Below, one piece after another: positions 1 through 9,963 of a stretch of 64,000 bases of DNA. Each line of letters starts with the position of its first letter. Position 1 is the first letter of the stretch. The DNA is from JANXQG01 sp963709175 (GTDB taxonomy: Bacteria > Planctomycetota > Planctomycetia > Pirellulales > Thermoguttaceae). Below the pieces are notes generated by a model, which saw nothing but the letters and a program-made list of their open reading frames with translations, did no database searches and was not told the origin of the DNA. The DNA lies in contig CAVPVK010000012.1 in the NCBI GenBank assembly GCA_963709175.1, positions 682,001 to 746,000 of the forward strand. The letters are read 5' to 3'. The translations under genes were made by a program, and so were the position numbers.

Positions 1-900
1 GCAAGCTCGGCGGGCGGAGGAGGCAGCGGCACCAGCGCCAGCGACATGGTCTACGCCCAATACCAGACCGGTGGCGACGGTTGGGGCTGGGCCGGCGGAG
101 CGGGGGCCGTCCAAGGCAATGCGGCCGTCAACAACTCCGGCGGTTCTACCTCCTCCGCAAATGAAGCCCTCAATTTCAACATCGGTTCGGCGATTGATTC
201 GTTGAACGCGGAATACGGCGTGGGCGATTGGGAAATCAGTGGCTCGACCTTGAGCTTCGCCTCTTCCTACGCCAAGCAAAACAACTCTCGCTTCGGCGTC
301 GGCAGCGGCGACTTCAACATCTTCTGGGTGGCAAATAACACCTGGTACCAAAGCGCAGGCACCCCTACCAACCGCGGAACCAACCCCATTTATGCCAACA
401 CGGCCGCGGAGTTGTTGACCTGGTCCGGAAGCCAGTCGTTGCTCGCTTCCGAAGCGTTCAATGTCCCCCAGGGCGGCACGGGATACGTCGACTTGTCCTA
501 CTCCCTGGCCAACGACCCGAGCTTCGAAAACGCAGTCTACGCCGCCACCGCTGCCGGGAGCGTTACGGCAAAAGAGTATCTGTCGCTGTATCTCATGGAC
601 ACCACCGCCGCCGTGACCGGCGGAGCCGATACGCTGGGCATGATCATGTTTACCGGCGGGCAGAGCCAGCCCCTGCCAACTTTGAGCTTGGACGTGGTTG
701 CCACGCCCGAGCCCTCATCGCTCGCCTTGCTGGCCATCGGGGTCGTGGGGCTTGCCGGCTGTGGCGCCTGGCGAAGAAAAGGTCGGCGATCGACCCTTGC
801 CGCAGCGGAGCCGACCGCTTCCAGCCAAGGTGACGCACCGCTTACTTTGTCCTTCCCGTGTACCTCTCAATGCATGCAAACTGCGCGGCGGGCGGCATGA
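1..900 (+). CDS. PEP-CTERM sorting domain protein (5' partial)
   Basis: The frame is open from base 1, so the true start lies upstream of the window. The visible part is a Gly/Ser/Asn-rich secreted protein body without a family I recognise. Near the end it has a PEP-CTERM signal: a TPEPSS motif, a hydrophobic segment (LALLAIGVVGLAG) and a basic cluster (WRRKGRR). In this class the signal directs exosortase-dependent sorting to the cell surface, but no exosortase is in the window. The frame continues about 43 residues past the basic cluster, which is unusual because these proteins normally stop there; a lost stop or small indel is possible. A DUF1559 gene follows 33 bases later on the same strand. 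Sorting class is confident; function is unknown. Confidence 0.85.
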   Translation, partial: ASSAGGGGSGTSASDMVYAQYQTGGDGWGWAGGAGAVQGNAAVNNSGGSTSSANEALNFNIGSAIDSLNAEYGVGDWEISGSTLSFASSYAKQNNSRFGVGSGDFNIFWVANNTWYQSAGTPTNRGTNPIYANTAAELLTWSGSQSLLASEAFNVPQGGTGYVDLSYSLANDPSFENAVYAATAAGSVTAKEYLSLYLMDTTAAVTGGADTLGMIMFTGGQSQPLPTLSLDVVATPEPSSLALLAIGVVGLAGCGAWRRKGRRSTLAAAEPTASSQGDAPLTLSFPCTSQCMQTARRAA

Positions 901-933
901 CGGGCGGGCAGGGCCAGGATTGCCCGGCGACGC

Positions 934-1917
934 ATGAGAAAAGGCTTTACCCTCGTTGAACTTCTGGTGGTAATCGCCATCATTGGAATCCTTATTACCT
1001 TGATAATACCGGCAGTCCAGGCGGCGCGGGAAGCAGCGCGGCGCACGCAATGCATGAACCAACTGCACCAACTGGGTGTCGCGGCTAACGCTTACGAGAG
1101 CGCCGCGGGCCTGTTTCCGCCCGGAATCAACCAGTGGTTTTTTCCCGGCGCCGTCACGTATCGGGGTATACCTTTGTTCGTTTACCTTTTGCCGTTCCTC
1201 GATAGCAAGTCCGTGGTGGCCGATTGGCAATATGTCGATCCGATGCGAAATGCAAACCAAGGAAACAGCTCCAATGCGGCGGTGGTCCTGCCGAGCCTGG
1301 TTTGTCCATCGGACGCGATCGCCCAAAATCCAATCCTGTTCGTCGCCCGCGGCTGGACCTATGCCTTGAGCAGTTACGGCGGCAATGGCGGAACGCGGTC
1401 CTATTTCCCGCCCTCGTCAACCGCCGACGGCGTGTTCTTCACGACGGGTCCAGCATCGGAACCGGCGGCGAACCAGGCGGCCGTGCGGCCGGCGAGCATC
1501 ACCGACGGTCTCAGCCACACCCTGCTCTTTGGAGAACGATCGCACTACGACCCGAATTACCAATCGTTCAACGATGCGGGCTTCGCCTCCGACGACCTGC
1601 TCGCCGAATTGGGTTGGTGGGGAGCGTCAACGGACCGCAGGATGATTGGCCACGTGACCATGAGCGGCTTTGTACCGATCAACTACCAGTTGCCGTTTTC
1701 TTATGCCAATCGAGCCGGCCAAACGCCGCCGGCCGACAGCTACGCCGAGTTTCAGGCCACCTACGTCGACATGCGCGTCTGCGCCTTCGGCAGTTGCCAT
1801 CCGGGCGGCGCCGACTTTTGTTTCGCCGACGGGAGCGTGCAGTTCCTGGCAACGGAAACGGACCTTGGCATTTTGCAGGCGCTCTGTACTCGGGCCAACG
1901 GAGACAGCATCCAATGA
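934..1917 (+). CDS. DUF1559 prepilin-like protein
   Basis: A 327-residue protein that begins with a type IV prepilin/type II pseudopilin leader (RKGFTLVELLVVIAIIGIL) cleaved before Phe, followed by the hydrophobic helix and the AAREAARRTQCMNQLHQLG segment typical of DUF1559. The C-terminal conserved block with CHPGGADFCFADGSVQFL is also present. Planctomycetes carry large families of these proteins; they are thought to be exported or surface pseudopilin-like proteins, but their job is not established. The stop overlaps the start of the next gene (ATGA at 1914-1917), which indicates translational coupling with the binding lipoprotein. The upstream ribosome-binding site is weak (CCAGGA, distant). 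Confidence 0.93.
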   Translation: MRKGFTLVELLVVIAIIGILITLIIPAVQAAREAARRTQCMNQLHQLGVAANAYESAAGLFPPGINQWFFPGAVTYRGIPLFVYLLPFLDSKSVVADWQYVDPMRNANQGNSSNAAVVLPSLVCPSDAIAQNPILFVARGWTYALSSYGGNGGTRSYFPPSSTADGVFFTTGPASEPAANQAAVRPASITDGLSHTLLFGERSHYDPNYQSFNDAGFASDDLLAELGWWGASTDRRMIGHVTMSGFVPINYQLPFSYANRAGQTPPADSYAEFQATYVDMRVCAFGSCHPGGADFCFADGSVQFLATETDLGILQALCTRANGDSIQ

Positions 1918-2839
1918 ACACTTCGTGCGTCAGGCGTTCCAGCCAGACCGGTCCACTCTGTCAGGCTGGAAAGCCTGACCTACGTGACAGTGGCGGACGC
2001 ATTGCCGCCTTACTGCTTGTCGCACTGTTGCTAGGCTGTGGAGCAGGGCGAAGCATCCTGCCGGGTTCTCCGCAACAAATCCGTGTGGCCGTCATCGGCG
2101 GCATGGTCGAAACCGGATTCTGGCAGACCCTGGCGAAGCGTTTTGAAGACTCCAGCGGGAAGCGCTACCGGATCGAGTTGGTCGCCATGGGGCCAAAACC
2201 GCTGCTCAACGAGGCCTTTCATCAGGGAAAGGCCGACCTGGTCACAATGCACGCCTCGGATACGATCATCAATCTCGTCGCCGACGGCTACGCGGTTGAT
2301 CCGCAACCCTGGCTCAAGAACGACCAGGTGATCGTTGGTCCCAAGGACGATCCGGCTAAGATCCGCGGCTGCCGCACCGCGGCCGAAGCCTTTGCCAAGA
2401 TCGCCGCCTCGGGGGCGCCTTTCGTCGTTCACTCCAGCCTGGGCGCCGAAGACGTGATGCGCGACATCCTCGATGACGCCAAGCTTGACATGCCCTCAGA
2501 TCATTTGACGTTCCTCTTCACCGATCATGCCCGCGAAGTGCTCAAGATCGCAGCCGAAAAGCACGCCTACACGCTTGTCGGCCGGATCCCGTTCCTCAAC
2601 GGCAAATTGCCGAACCAAGGACTCGTCCTGATGGTCCGCGGCGATCCGCAATTGCGCCGCCCCTACGTCGTTGCCACGGCCGATCCGCGGCGTTTCCCCA
2701 AGCGCACGTGGAAGGCGCCAAAGCCCTGGCGGCCTTCCTCCGCACTCCCGAGACGCAGGCCTGGATCAGCACGTACGGAGTCTCGCAACTCGACGATCAA
2801 CCCTTGTTTTTCCCCGTGGACTCATGTCTGGCAAAATGA
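1914..2839 (+). CDS. TupA-like substrate-binding lipoprotein (apparent frameshift)
   Basis: Start ATG overlaps the preceding stop. After an unusual 30-residue polar N-terminus comes a lipoprotein signal (AALLLVALLLGCG), then a periplasmic binding-protein fold of the tungstate/phosphate type: an early VAVIGGMVETG strand, ADLVTMHASD, VIVGPKDDPAKI, FVVHSSLGAED and AYTLVGR blocks. In this family the protein captures an oxyanion for an ABC importer; no permease or ATPase is adjacent. In the given sequence the frame goes wrong at the C run 2696-2699. Restoring one base gives a normal C-terminus (about 45 residues: VEGAKALAAFLRTPETQAW and so on) ending with TGA at 2837-2839. The polar N-terminus is encoded partly by a palindromic repeat (1960-1979). 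Ligand is not determinable. Confidence 0.8.
1960..1979. repeat. Palindrome GTCAGGCT-GGAA-AGCCTGAC inside a coding region
   Basis: Perfect 8-base arms with a 4-base loop, followed by CTAC. It lies in the N-terminal coding part of the TupA-like lipoprotein gene, ahead of the hydrophobic signal segment, and adds polar codons there. An imperfect copy of the arm (GTCAGGCGTTCCAGCCAGAC) sits just upstream at about 1929-1948. Confidence 0.8.
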
Positions 2840-4397
2840 CGGCAATGCACAATTCTCAGGAGGGTCGCGCTGAGGCAAACGGTCTCCGTGCCGATTCGAC
2901 TTTCCGGGAACGGCACGGATTCCACTGTCTGCGAGCATACTGTCTGGTGTTCTTGCTTTCCGCGAGTCGCTTGGCCGCGGCGCAGAGCGTCGAATTGACG
3001 CCGAGCAAGACGAATACGTTAATCCAAGTCACCAGTTCGGCGGGCTCAGCACAACTGAGCAACGGACAGGGCGATATTTATGTCGGCCGCACGAACCAGG
3101 ATGGCCAGGGACCTGCCACGATCAGCATTCGCCGGGGCCTGATTGCCTTCGACATTGCCGACAACGTGCCGGCCGGCGCGACGATCACTGGCGTGACACT
3201 AACCGTCGAAGAGATACGGGGATTGAACGGGAACCAATTCACGTCGCTAAACCGGATGTATCGGGATTGGGGGCAAGGCACATCCTATTTTAACGGCGGT
3301 CAGGGAGTGCCGGCCAGCAACGGAGACGCAACCTGGTATTACACCTTTTACAACGCCGCCGATCCTGCGACCAGCCCGACTTGGACCGTGCCCGGCGGAG
3401 AACCGGGCATCGACTATAGCGCCACAGCGAGCGCGCTGGTCTTGGACTACACGGGCGACGCCTTCGAAACCCTTTCATGGTCGAGCACGGCCAACCCCTT
3501 AATGGTGGCGGACGTGCAAGCATGGCTCGACAGCCCGGCCACGAATTTCGGCTGGATAATCCTGGGGAGTGAAAGCATAGGACAAACGGCCAAGCGGTAT
3601 GGCGGCCAAAACGCCGCCGCCTACGGCGAGACGCCGCCGCAACTCACCGTCCAATATGCGCCACGTGGACCTGGAGCGGCAGCACCGGCAACGCTGCCTG
3701 GACCTCGCCGGGCAATTGGACCGCCGGATCGGGCACTCCCAGCGCCGGTGCCGCTATCGTGCTGGGCGGTTCGAACGCAACCAGTGGCACGGTGGACCTG
3801 CTCGCCGCGGCCCCGAGCGTGAGCCAATTGACCTTCGACGCCGACCACACCATGACGATCACCAGCACTTCGTTCGGCGGCGGCCAGTTGGCGCTCGACA
3901 ACGGCAGCTATCCAATTGCCGTGACCGTCTCGAGTAGCGGCAACCTGATCGACGGCAAGGTCTCCGTAATCCTCAACAGCAACGCCTCGATCACGACCGC
4001 CGCCAGCAGCGATTCGCTCACGATCGCCGGCAACATCGGCAACGGGGCCGCCGCGCACGGCATCGTCAAGAACGGTCTGGGAACGCTGATCCTTTCGGGC
4101 GACGACACCTACACGGGCGGGACGAGCGTGGATGCGGGCACGTTGATCCTGGCCGCAGGCGGTGCTTTGCCCGCCGGAGCGAGTTTGACCGTCGGCGCGG
4201 GCGGCGCCGTTCTCTTCGATCCTACGGCGGCCGCAACCGCGATGCCAGCGTCGCCCGACCTTGCCCTCGCGCCGGTGCCGGAACCCTCCACCTTCGTCCT
4301 GCTGGGCGTAGGCGCCATCACCCTGCTCGCATACACGTGGCGAAGGCAGCGCGAGTCAAGCCCTGCACGTTTCGACGTTTCGCAACATACCCCTTGA
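2824..4397 (+). CDS. DNRLRE-domain, beta-repeat, PEP-CTERM surface protein (apparent frameshift)
   Basis: The first part (frame from 2824 to about 3660) has a long signal region (CLVFLLSASRLAAAQS) and a DNRLRE domain (GLIAFDIADNVPAGATITGV and WSSTANPLMVADVQAWLDSP). At 3661 one base appears to be missing. The continued frame reads TWTWSGSTGNAAWTSPGNW, then an autotransporter-associated beta-strand repeat (GTLILSGDDTYTGGTSVDAG) and a PEP-CTERM signal (PVPEPSTFVLLGVGA, then WRRQRE), ending at 4397. The two halves fit as one exported surface protein of about 524 residues. Candidate starts are ATG 2824, 2839 or 2848; none has a clear ribosome-binding site. It overlaps the restored end of the preceding gene by 16 bases, suggesting one transcription unit from 1 to 4397. 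Confidence 0.8.
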
Positions 4398-4447
4398 AAT
4401 AACGCCGCTTCCAGCCGCGGTCGGGGATTCATGCAAATGGAGCCGCT

Positions 4448-5376
4448 TCACGGTTGCGGATTCCGGGTCTTTGATTGCCCGTTGAAGACGAACGGCCGAC
4501 CGCCGAGGATCTGGTCGGAAGTCATCGTAGGGCAGATATATTTCTCGACGTGCTCGACGAACAGCGCTGTGCCCTTGAAGTGATCGACGTATGGCCACTT
4601 TGCCGGGTTGTACATGGTGTCCGTCATGTCGCGCATGAGCACGACGTGCTTGCCGTTCTTCGCCAATTGCCGCAGGCCGAACGGTCGGCCCGAAACGCAC
4701 ATGTTCAGGTGCACTCCAAGGAGGACGACATTCTTGATGCCGCGCTGTTCCAGCAGGTTCCAAATCTCCACGCCTGAATCGCTCACGGCGTCCTGGTCCC
4801 GAATCGTCAGCGCGCATGCTGCCGCGTCCACGGCGCGCGAGGGTCGAGGCCCTTGGCCCGCAGTTCCGCGGCCCAGCGCTGATGCTCGGCCGCATCGTCG
4901 TCCTCGCCGCCATCGCTCTGGTCAAGGGGATACTTGCCCTTGTCCTCGGCGGGGATTCGATCGCACCAAGTGCCGATGCCGGCCGGAAGGTTCGCGGCCT
5001 TGGGTGCAGCCTGGGCACGTTTGCGGGCGGGCGTGCCCTCATAGGGCGCCATACAACCGCTGGGCGCGTCGATAATCAACGCGCCCCGAGCCCGCGCCTC
5101 TTCGAGCACGGCATTCATGCGCGGCGCCATCTCCGTAATTCGCAGCACGGCGTTCTTGCAATGGTGCAGGTCCCACATGTCGCAGACGATAATGGCCGTC
5201 TCCTTCGGCTCCCAAGTCTCGGACCGCGTGACGACTTTGAAGCCATCGCCGGCCTTGACGCGCGTTTGCAAATTGACCTTGAAGGCAGACGCCGGCTCCT
5301 CGCTGCACCACCCGAGCGTTGCAGTGAACAGGCCGCCAAGGAAGAAAACTCCACAGGAAAACAAGGAACCTCTCAT
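4448..5376 (-). CDS. Isochorismatase-like cysteine hydrolase, exported (apparent frameshift)
   Basis: Start ATG at 5376 is preceded by GAGGAG at good spacing and followed by a signal peptide (SLFSCGVFFLGGLF to WCSEE). The body shows the isochorismatase/nicotinamidase fold: catalytic Asp in IIVCDMWD, and the active-site Cys in VVLLGVHLNMCVSGRPFGL, followed by VVLMRDMTDTMYNP. The family hydrolyses amides or enol ethers through an Asp-Lys-Cys triad; the substrate here is unknown. Near 4811-4820 the frame breaks (WTRQHA on one side, ALTIRDQDAVSDSG on the other); one missing base would restore a protein of about 310 residues. Convergent with the surface-protein gene ending at 4397. Confidence 0.83.
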
Positions 5377-5420
5377 GTTTAACACTCTCCTCAAGCGAGC
5401 TAGGCAGGCATCGAGAACTA

Positions 5421-5617
5421 CTAGCCCTTCATCGTATCCACCGCCTGGATCGCCGGCAACGGGGGCAACGGGCCCATTGACAGTTTGGCATCGCTGGCTT
5501 CGCCACCCAAAGACTGCGTCTCCAGCCCCGCTTCATCGGACACGTCGGATATAGTCCCTGCGGCGCATCAGGGGCCAACTTTGCCCCGCACTCGGCACAC
5601 GGCGGTTGTTCGCTCAT
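5421..5617 (-). pseudogene. Orphan zinc-ribbon N-terminus resembling the start of planctomycete Ser/Thr kinases
   Basis: From ATG 5617 the reading gives MSEQPPCAECGAKL then APDAPQGLYPTCPMK, with paired CxxC motifs. This is the opening that many planctomycete kinase or sigma-associated proteins carry before their kinase domain. One missing base near 5530-5535 restores AGLETQSLGGEASDAKL and PLPPLPAIQAVDTMKG, which stops at 5421 with no kinase following. It is either a decayed remnant of a kinase gene or a stand-alone zinc-ribbon peptide of about 66 residues. It lies 45 bases upstream of the isochorismatase start, on the same strand. Confidence 0.45.
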
Positions 5618-5812
5618 CGCGTTGGCCCGCCGCGGCGTGGCCGATTCGCGGTGTCTGGGTTGATCGGCGTTCTGCCCGCCGCGTGGCGCGCTGGCGGGCT
5701 TTGTGGCAGGATGGCTCCTGGGTCGGGGAGCAATCGAATGGCGACATGCCCCGCTTCGTGGCAGCAAGTGACCTCTGAAGGCGCCATTTTGAATCGGCGA
5801 TGTCGCGGCGTT

Positions 5813-6362
5813 TCACGTCCGCTCGGAACGGGCCATCGCCATCGAGCATTACTTCTGGCAGCTTCTCCACACCGGTTTGCCGGAACATGTTGACCATCTG
5901 GGCTGCCGTATAATGGGCGTGCGTACAGATATGCAACAAGGCGTCGCAGCGGCGGACTTCGTACCGCACGGGCTTGCCATCGACGATTCGCGTCCTATAC
6001 ACTTCGTCTTCCAATGCCGCCTGCTTGAGCGACTCGAGGTACGCGTTCCATCGCGCGTCCAGGTCCGACCACCTCTGCCGCAGTTCCGCCAAATCGGTGA
6101 TGCGCCCGGTGCCTTCCTGATTGCCGGGAAGCTTGCCGAGGGCATCTCCCGGTGCGATGGCCTGTTCATTTCCCAGCAGCGTTTCCAGCCAAACGTACTC
6201 CGCCGCATACATGTGCAGCAACGATTTCCAGAGCGAGCCTTGGCCGATTTGGAACTGTGCCTGCAACTGTTGCGGACTCAGCTTCGCGGCGGCAGTCAAG
6301 AGATTGCCGTTCGCCCAGATGCGGTGTTGGTGGAGTCGTTGCAGGAGAGAAATGGCGTCCAT
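5813..6362 (-). CDS. DinB family protein (apparent frameshift near 3' end)
   Basis: Start ATG 6362 has AAAGGGA at about 7 bases. The protein begins MDAISLLQRLHQHRIWANG and shows the DinB four-helix bundle pattern, with candidate metal-ligand histidines in the first helix, in LWKSLLHMYAAEYVWLE and in LLHICTHAHYTAAQMVNM. Family members are metal-binding proteins; some act as thiol-dependent transferases, most are uncharacterised. Around 5843-5845 a single-base shift gives MAMARSERT and a stop at 5813, which matches the usual family end and a length near 183 residues. Without the shift the frame would run on to 5568 as low-quality sequence. Not linked to an obvious partner. Confidence 0.75.
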
Positions 6363-6908
6363 GAATTGTCCCTTTAGATGGTTCTCAACATACTTGTTTC
6401 GCGAAAAACAGGTCCTGTTCAGACGATGTAGTGTATTGAGGAGAACTGGTGAATACCAGGGGCTTGCTGAAGGCGGATGGGGCAGAAGCGGACGAGCATC
6501 TTGAACCCGGTCAACTTCTTGCAAAATCTCTTCTGCAAGGACTTCCGACGGCTCATTTGCATGAAAATTGCAAAGAGACTGGTTCGAAATTTTCGGCGGC
6601 GTTGTGTGCGAAAGTATAAGATGGCCGGAAAGGCCGCCTTTTTGGCCAGATCGGCCATCGGCCCCCTCTTCAGGGAGACGAGGACTGCCCTCCTAAGGCG
6701 AGTTTTCGTTGGTCCCTGGACGCCCCGCTTTTTTGGTATAGAATTTGCCGACAAGCGGACCTTCGCCCTATATGGGAAAAAGGTCCGATCCGATAACTAG
6801 GCTGCCGAATATTGATGGAACGGACTTTGGTCTGTTTTAACGGAATGAATTCCGTTCTTCGAAGCTCACCGCCGTACATTTGAAGAAGCCCGGCGAAAAC
6901 CGGGCCTG
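6363..6908. other. Intergenic, about 545 bases
   Basis: Gap between the divergent DinB gene and ppc. It is more A+T-rich than its neighbours and holds the promoters of both genes, though I cannot place -35/-10 boxes with confidence. It contains a GGCC-rich hairpin followed by five T (6623-6643) that could be a weak terminator, and a perfect palindromic repeat at 6839-6856 close to the ppc start. A 107-codon frame at 6477-6800 has no family features and I do not call it. Confidence 0.6.
6839..6856. repeat. Dispersed palindrome, copy 1
   Basis: Perfect inverted repeat AACGGAAT-GA-ATTCCGTT. The same element with the downstream TCT.CGAAG flank recurs at 12644-12661; the two copies match over 26 bases with one difference. 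It lies about 50 bases before the ppc start codon. Confidence 0.85.
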
Positions 6909-9697
6909 ATGATGGAAACCGCTAGCACTTCTTCTTTCCCCTCCCGGGCAGTCAATGCTGCTTCCTCCTCCGATGACAATCGCCTCCGCCGCGATATCCG
7001 CCTGCTTTGCTGGGAATTGGCCCGAATGGTCCGCGAGCACGGGACCGGCGAATTGCTCGATCTGGCCGATGCCCTGTTGCAATTGGCCCGACGGCGGCGG
7101 GAAGGCGATCCGGCGGCCGCTGGTGCGATGGAATGCCGTCTGGCAGAGCTCGACGCCTGCCAGTTGCAACAACTGGTCCGCATCGAGGGCTGTTACCTGG
7201 AACTGATGAACCTGGCCGAGGATCGCCATCGCGCGCGGGTCTTGCGGCAGCGCGACGACGCGGCCTTCCCCGCCCCCCGAGGCGAATCGATTGGGGCAGC
7301 CGTCGATACCCTCTGTGCCGCGGGCGTGACGCCGCAAAAAGTTCAAGACCTCTTGGACAAGCTCGATATCTGCCCCGTCTTCACGGCCCATCCCACGGAG
7401 GCCAAACGCGTAACCCTCCGCCGCGTTCTCGGCCGCATGCGGGAGACGCTGCAGTCGCTCGATCGCCGCGACTTGCTCCGCCGCCAGCGCGAAGAACTAC
7501 TGGGGCGACTGCAGGTCGATCTGATGTGCTTTTGGGAAACCGAGACCGTGCGGCCACGGAAACCGAGCGTCCTGGATGAGGTGGGGCGCAGCTTGTATGT
7601 CGCGGGCACGCTCTGGCAAGTCGTGCCGCAACTCTTCCGCGATCTCCGCACGGCCTTGACGCGGAATTACGGCGAGTTTCCGTTCGAAATCCACCGCTTC
7701 GTCCGCTTTGGCACTTGGATCGGCGGCGACCGCGACGGCAATCCGTTCGTCACGGCGGAGGTTACCCGCAAGACGCTGGAACAGCTCCGCAATGACGCCG
7801 TGCGGAGGCACCTGGAAACCTGCGGCGAGTTGGGCCAGTTGCTGAGTCTTTCCGACCGCTACCACCCGACCGAAACGGCCGTCGCGGCCGCCGTGAGAAA
7901 GGTCCAGTCGCATTGCCCGGCGATCGATCGCGGCGTCGCCCGTTGCCATCCGCGGGAGTCTTACCGGCAATGGTTGCTGGCGATTCGGTTGCGGCTGGAG
8001 GCGACGATTGTAAGCGGTTGCGACGCGCGGACCGACGTGGACCCCTATGGTAGTGCTAAGGAACTTGCCGCCGACGTGCGATTGATCGCGGAAACGCTCC
8101 GCGAAAGCGGCCATAAGCTCCTGGCCGACGGGCCCGTGCAGGATTGGCTCGACCGCATCGCCGTGCTCGGTTTCCATACCGCCGAATTGGATATCCGCGA
8201 GGAATCGGGCCGCCTGGGCGATGCGGTGCAAGAACTCGCGGCGGAACTGGGCCTGTGCATGGACTTCGGCGGGCTGCGTGAAGACCGCAAGCAGGTGTTT
8301 CTCTTGAACGAACCGGCGAGCGACGTTGCCGGGAGGCTCATGCCCGAGCGGCTTAGCCCCGTCGGCGCGAGACGCTCGACCTGTTTCGCCTGCTGGCCCG
8401 TACGTCAGCGCAGCACGGAACGGCGTCGCTGGGGGCTTTGATCGTGAGCATGACGCACCATGCCAGCGACGTACTGGCGATGCTCTGGCTGAGCCGGCTG
8501 GGCGCCGCCTGCGAGCATGTGCCGCACGTGCCGCTGCCGATCATGCCCTTGTTGGAGACCATCAACGATCTGCGGCGTGCCGAAGGCATTCTCCGTGAGA
8601 TATTCTCGCATGCTGGCTACCGGGCTTACCTCGACGCCCTGGGCGGAAACCAGATCTGCATGATCGGCTACTCCGACAGCGTCAAGGACGGCGGTTACCT
8701 TGCCGCTAACTGGCGGCTGTACGACGCCCAGCAGCGACTGGCCGGGCTGGCCCGCGAGTTCAACGTGACGATGACGTTCTTTCACGGTCGCGGCGGGGCC
8801 TTGGGCCGCGGCGGCGGTCCGGCCGCCCGGGCAGTGCTTTCGCTGCCGGCCGATTCCGTGGCCGGTCGTCTGCGGATTACGGAGCAGGGCGAGGTCGTGG
8901 CCGAGCGGTACGGCGATCCGTTGATCGCGCATCGCCACTTGGAGGAACTCACCTGGGCGACGATGCTCGTCAGCGCCCAGATCGAGCCGCCGCCAGATCC
9001 GCAATGGACCGCGCGACTCAGCGCCGCAGCAGAGGTGGGGCATCGCGCTTATCTGCGGCTTATCGAGGATCCCGAGTTTACCGCCTATTTCAATCGGGCC
9101 ACGCCGATCGAGGCCATCGAGTCGCTGCCCATTGGTTCGCGGCCCAGCCGCCGCAATCGCCGGGCGACGCTGGACCAGCTTCGCGCCATACCCTACACGT
9201 TCGCTTGGACGCAAAGCCGGCATCAGCTCACCGGCTATTACGGCCTGGGCAGCGGGCTGGCCGCATCGACGCCGGCCGACTGGCAGGCTTGGAGCGACAT
9301 GTATCGCGGCTGGCCATTTTTCCGCGCGTTGATCGACAATGCCGAGCTGGCGCTGGCGAAGGCCGATCCGGGCATAGTCCGGCATTACGCCTCAATGGTC
9401 GCCGACCCAGTCGCCAGCCGCCGCATCCTGGACCAGATTGAAAACGAGTACGAACTCACGCGGCAGGCGATCCTGCGGATCAAGCAGCGGGGAGAACTGC
9501 TGGAGACCGTTCCTTGGCTGAAGCGGTCGGTTGCACTGCGGAACCCGCGGGTCGATCTGCTGAATTTCGTGCAGGTGGAACTCTTGCGAAGACGGCTGCG
9601 GCTGGCCGATGAGCCGGGTGAAGATGGCGAGACCCTTGCCGAGACCTTGCGGTCCAGCGTCCACGCCATTTCGACCGGCGTACGGACGACGGGGTAA
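6909..9697 (+). CDS. ppc: Phosphoenolpyruvate carboxylase (apparent frameshift)
   Basis: Catalyses PEP + bicarbonate to oxaloacetate + phosphate, the cytoplasmic anaplerotic step feeding the TCA cycle. Signature blocks are in order: FTAHPTEAKRVTLRR (catalytic His), FGTWIGGDRDGNPFV, MIGYSDSVKDGGYLAANW, FHGRGGALGRGGGP and QGEVVAERYG, ending in the usual HAISTGVRTTG tail. Total length is about 929 codons, slightly longer than the E. coli enzyme. The frame breaks at the C run 8357-8360. Adding one base joins PERLSP to ETLDLFRLLARTSAQHG and keeps everything downstream. Since all catalytic blocks are intact, I regard the break as a likely sequence error. Stands alone as a single-gene unit. Confidence 0.95.
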
Positions 9698-9963
9698 GGA
9701 ATTGGGTCTTGGATTTCAACTCTCGAATTTCAATTCATGGGCCGTCCAATTTGGTCCTGATCTCGCATGCATAAGACCTAAGACAGAACCACTAGAAAGG
9801 TGGGTATTTGGGGCTCTATCATGCGGGTTTTCGAGCGTCTAGTAGCTTTCCGCATCGGTATAAGTTAAACTATAAGGCGAGTCACTCAGACCACCCATCC
9901 TGCCGCTGGCCTAGCCGCAGCGGGGAGCGTGCGTCGACTTCAGGCCCCAGCGGAGTCGCTCTT

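Noticed and set aside
6477..6800. 107-codon frame upstream of ppc
   Set aside because: Basic, no domain, no convincing ribosome-binding site; treated as intergenic.
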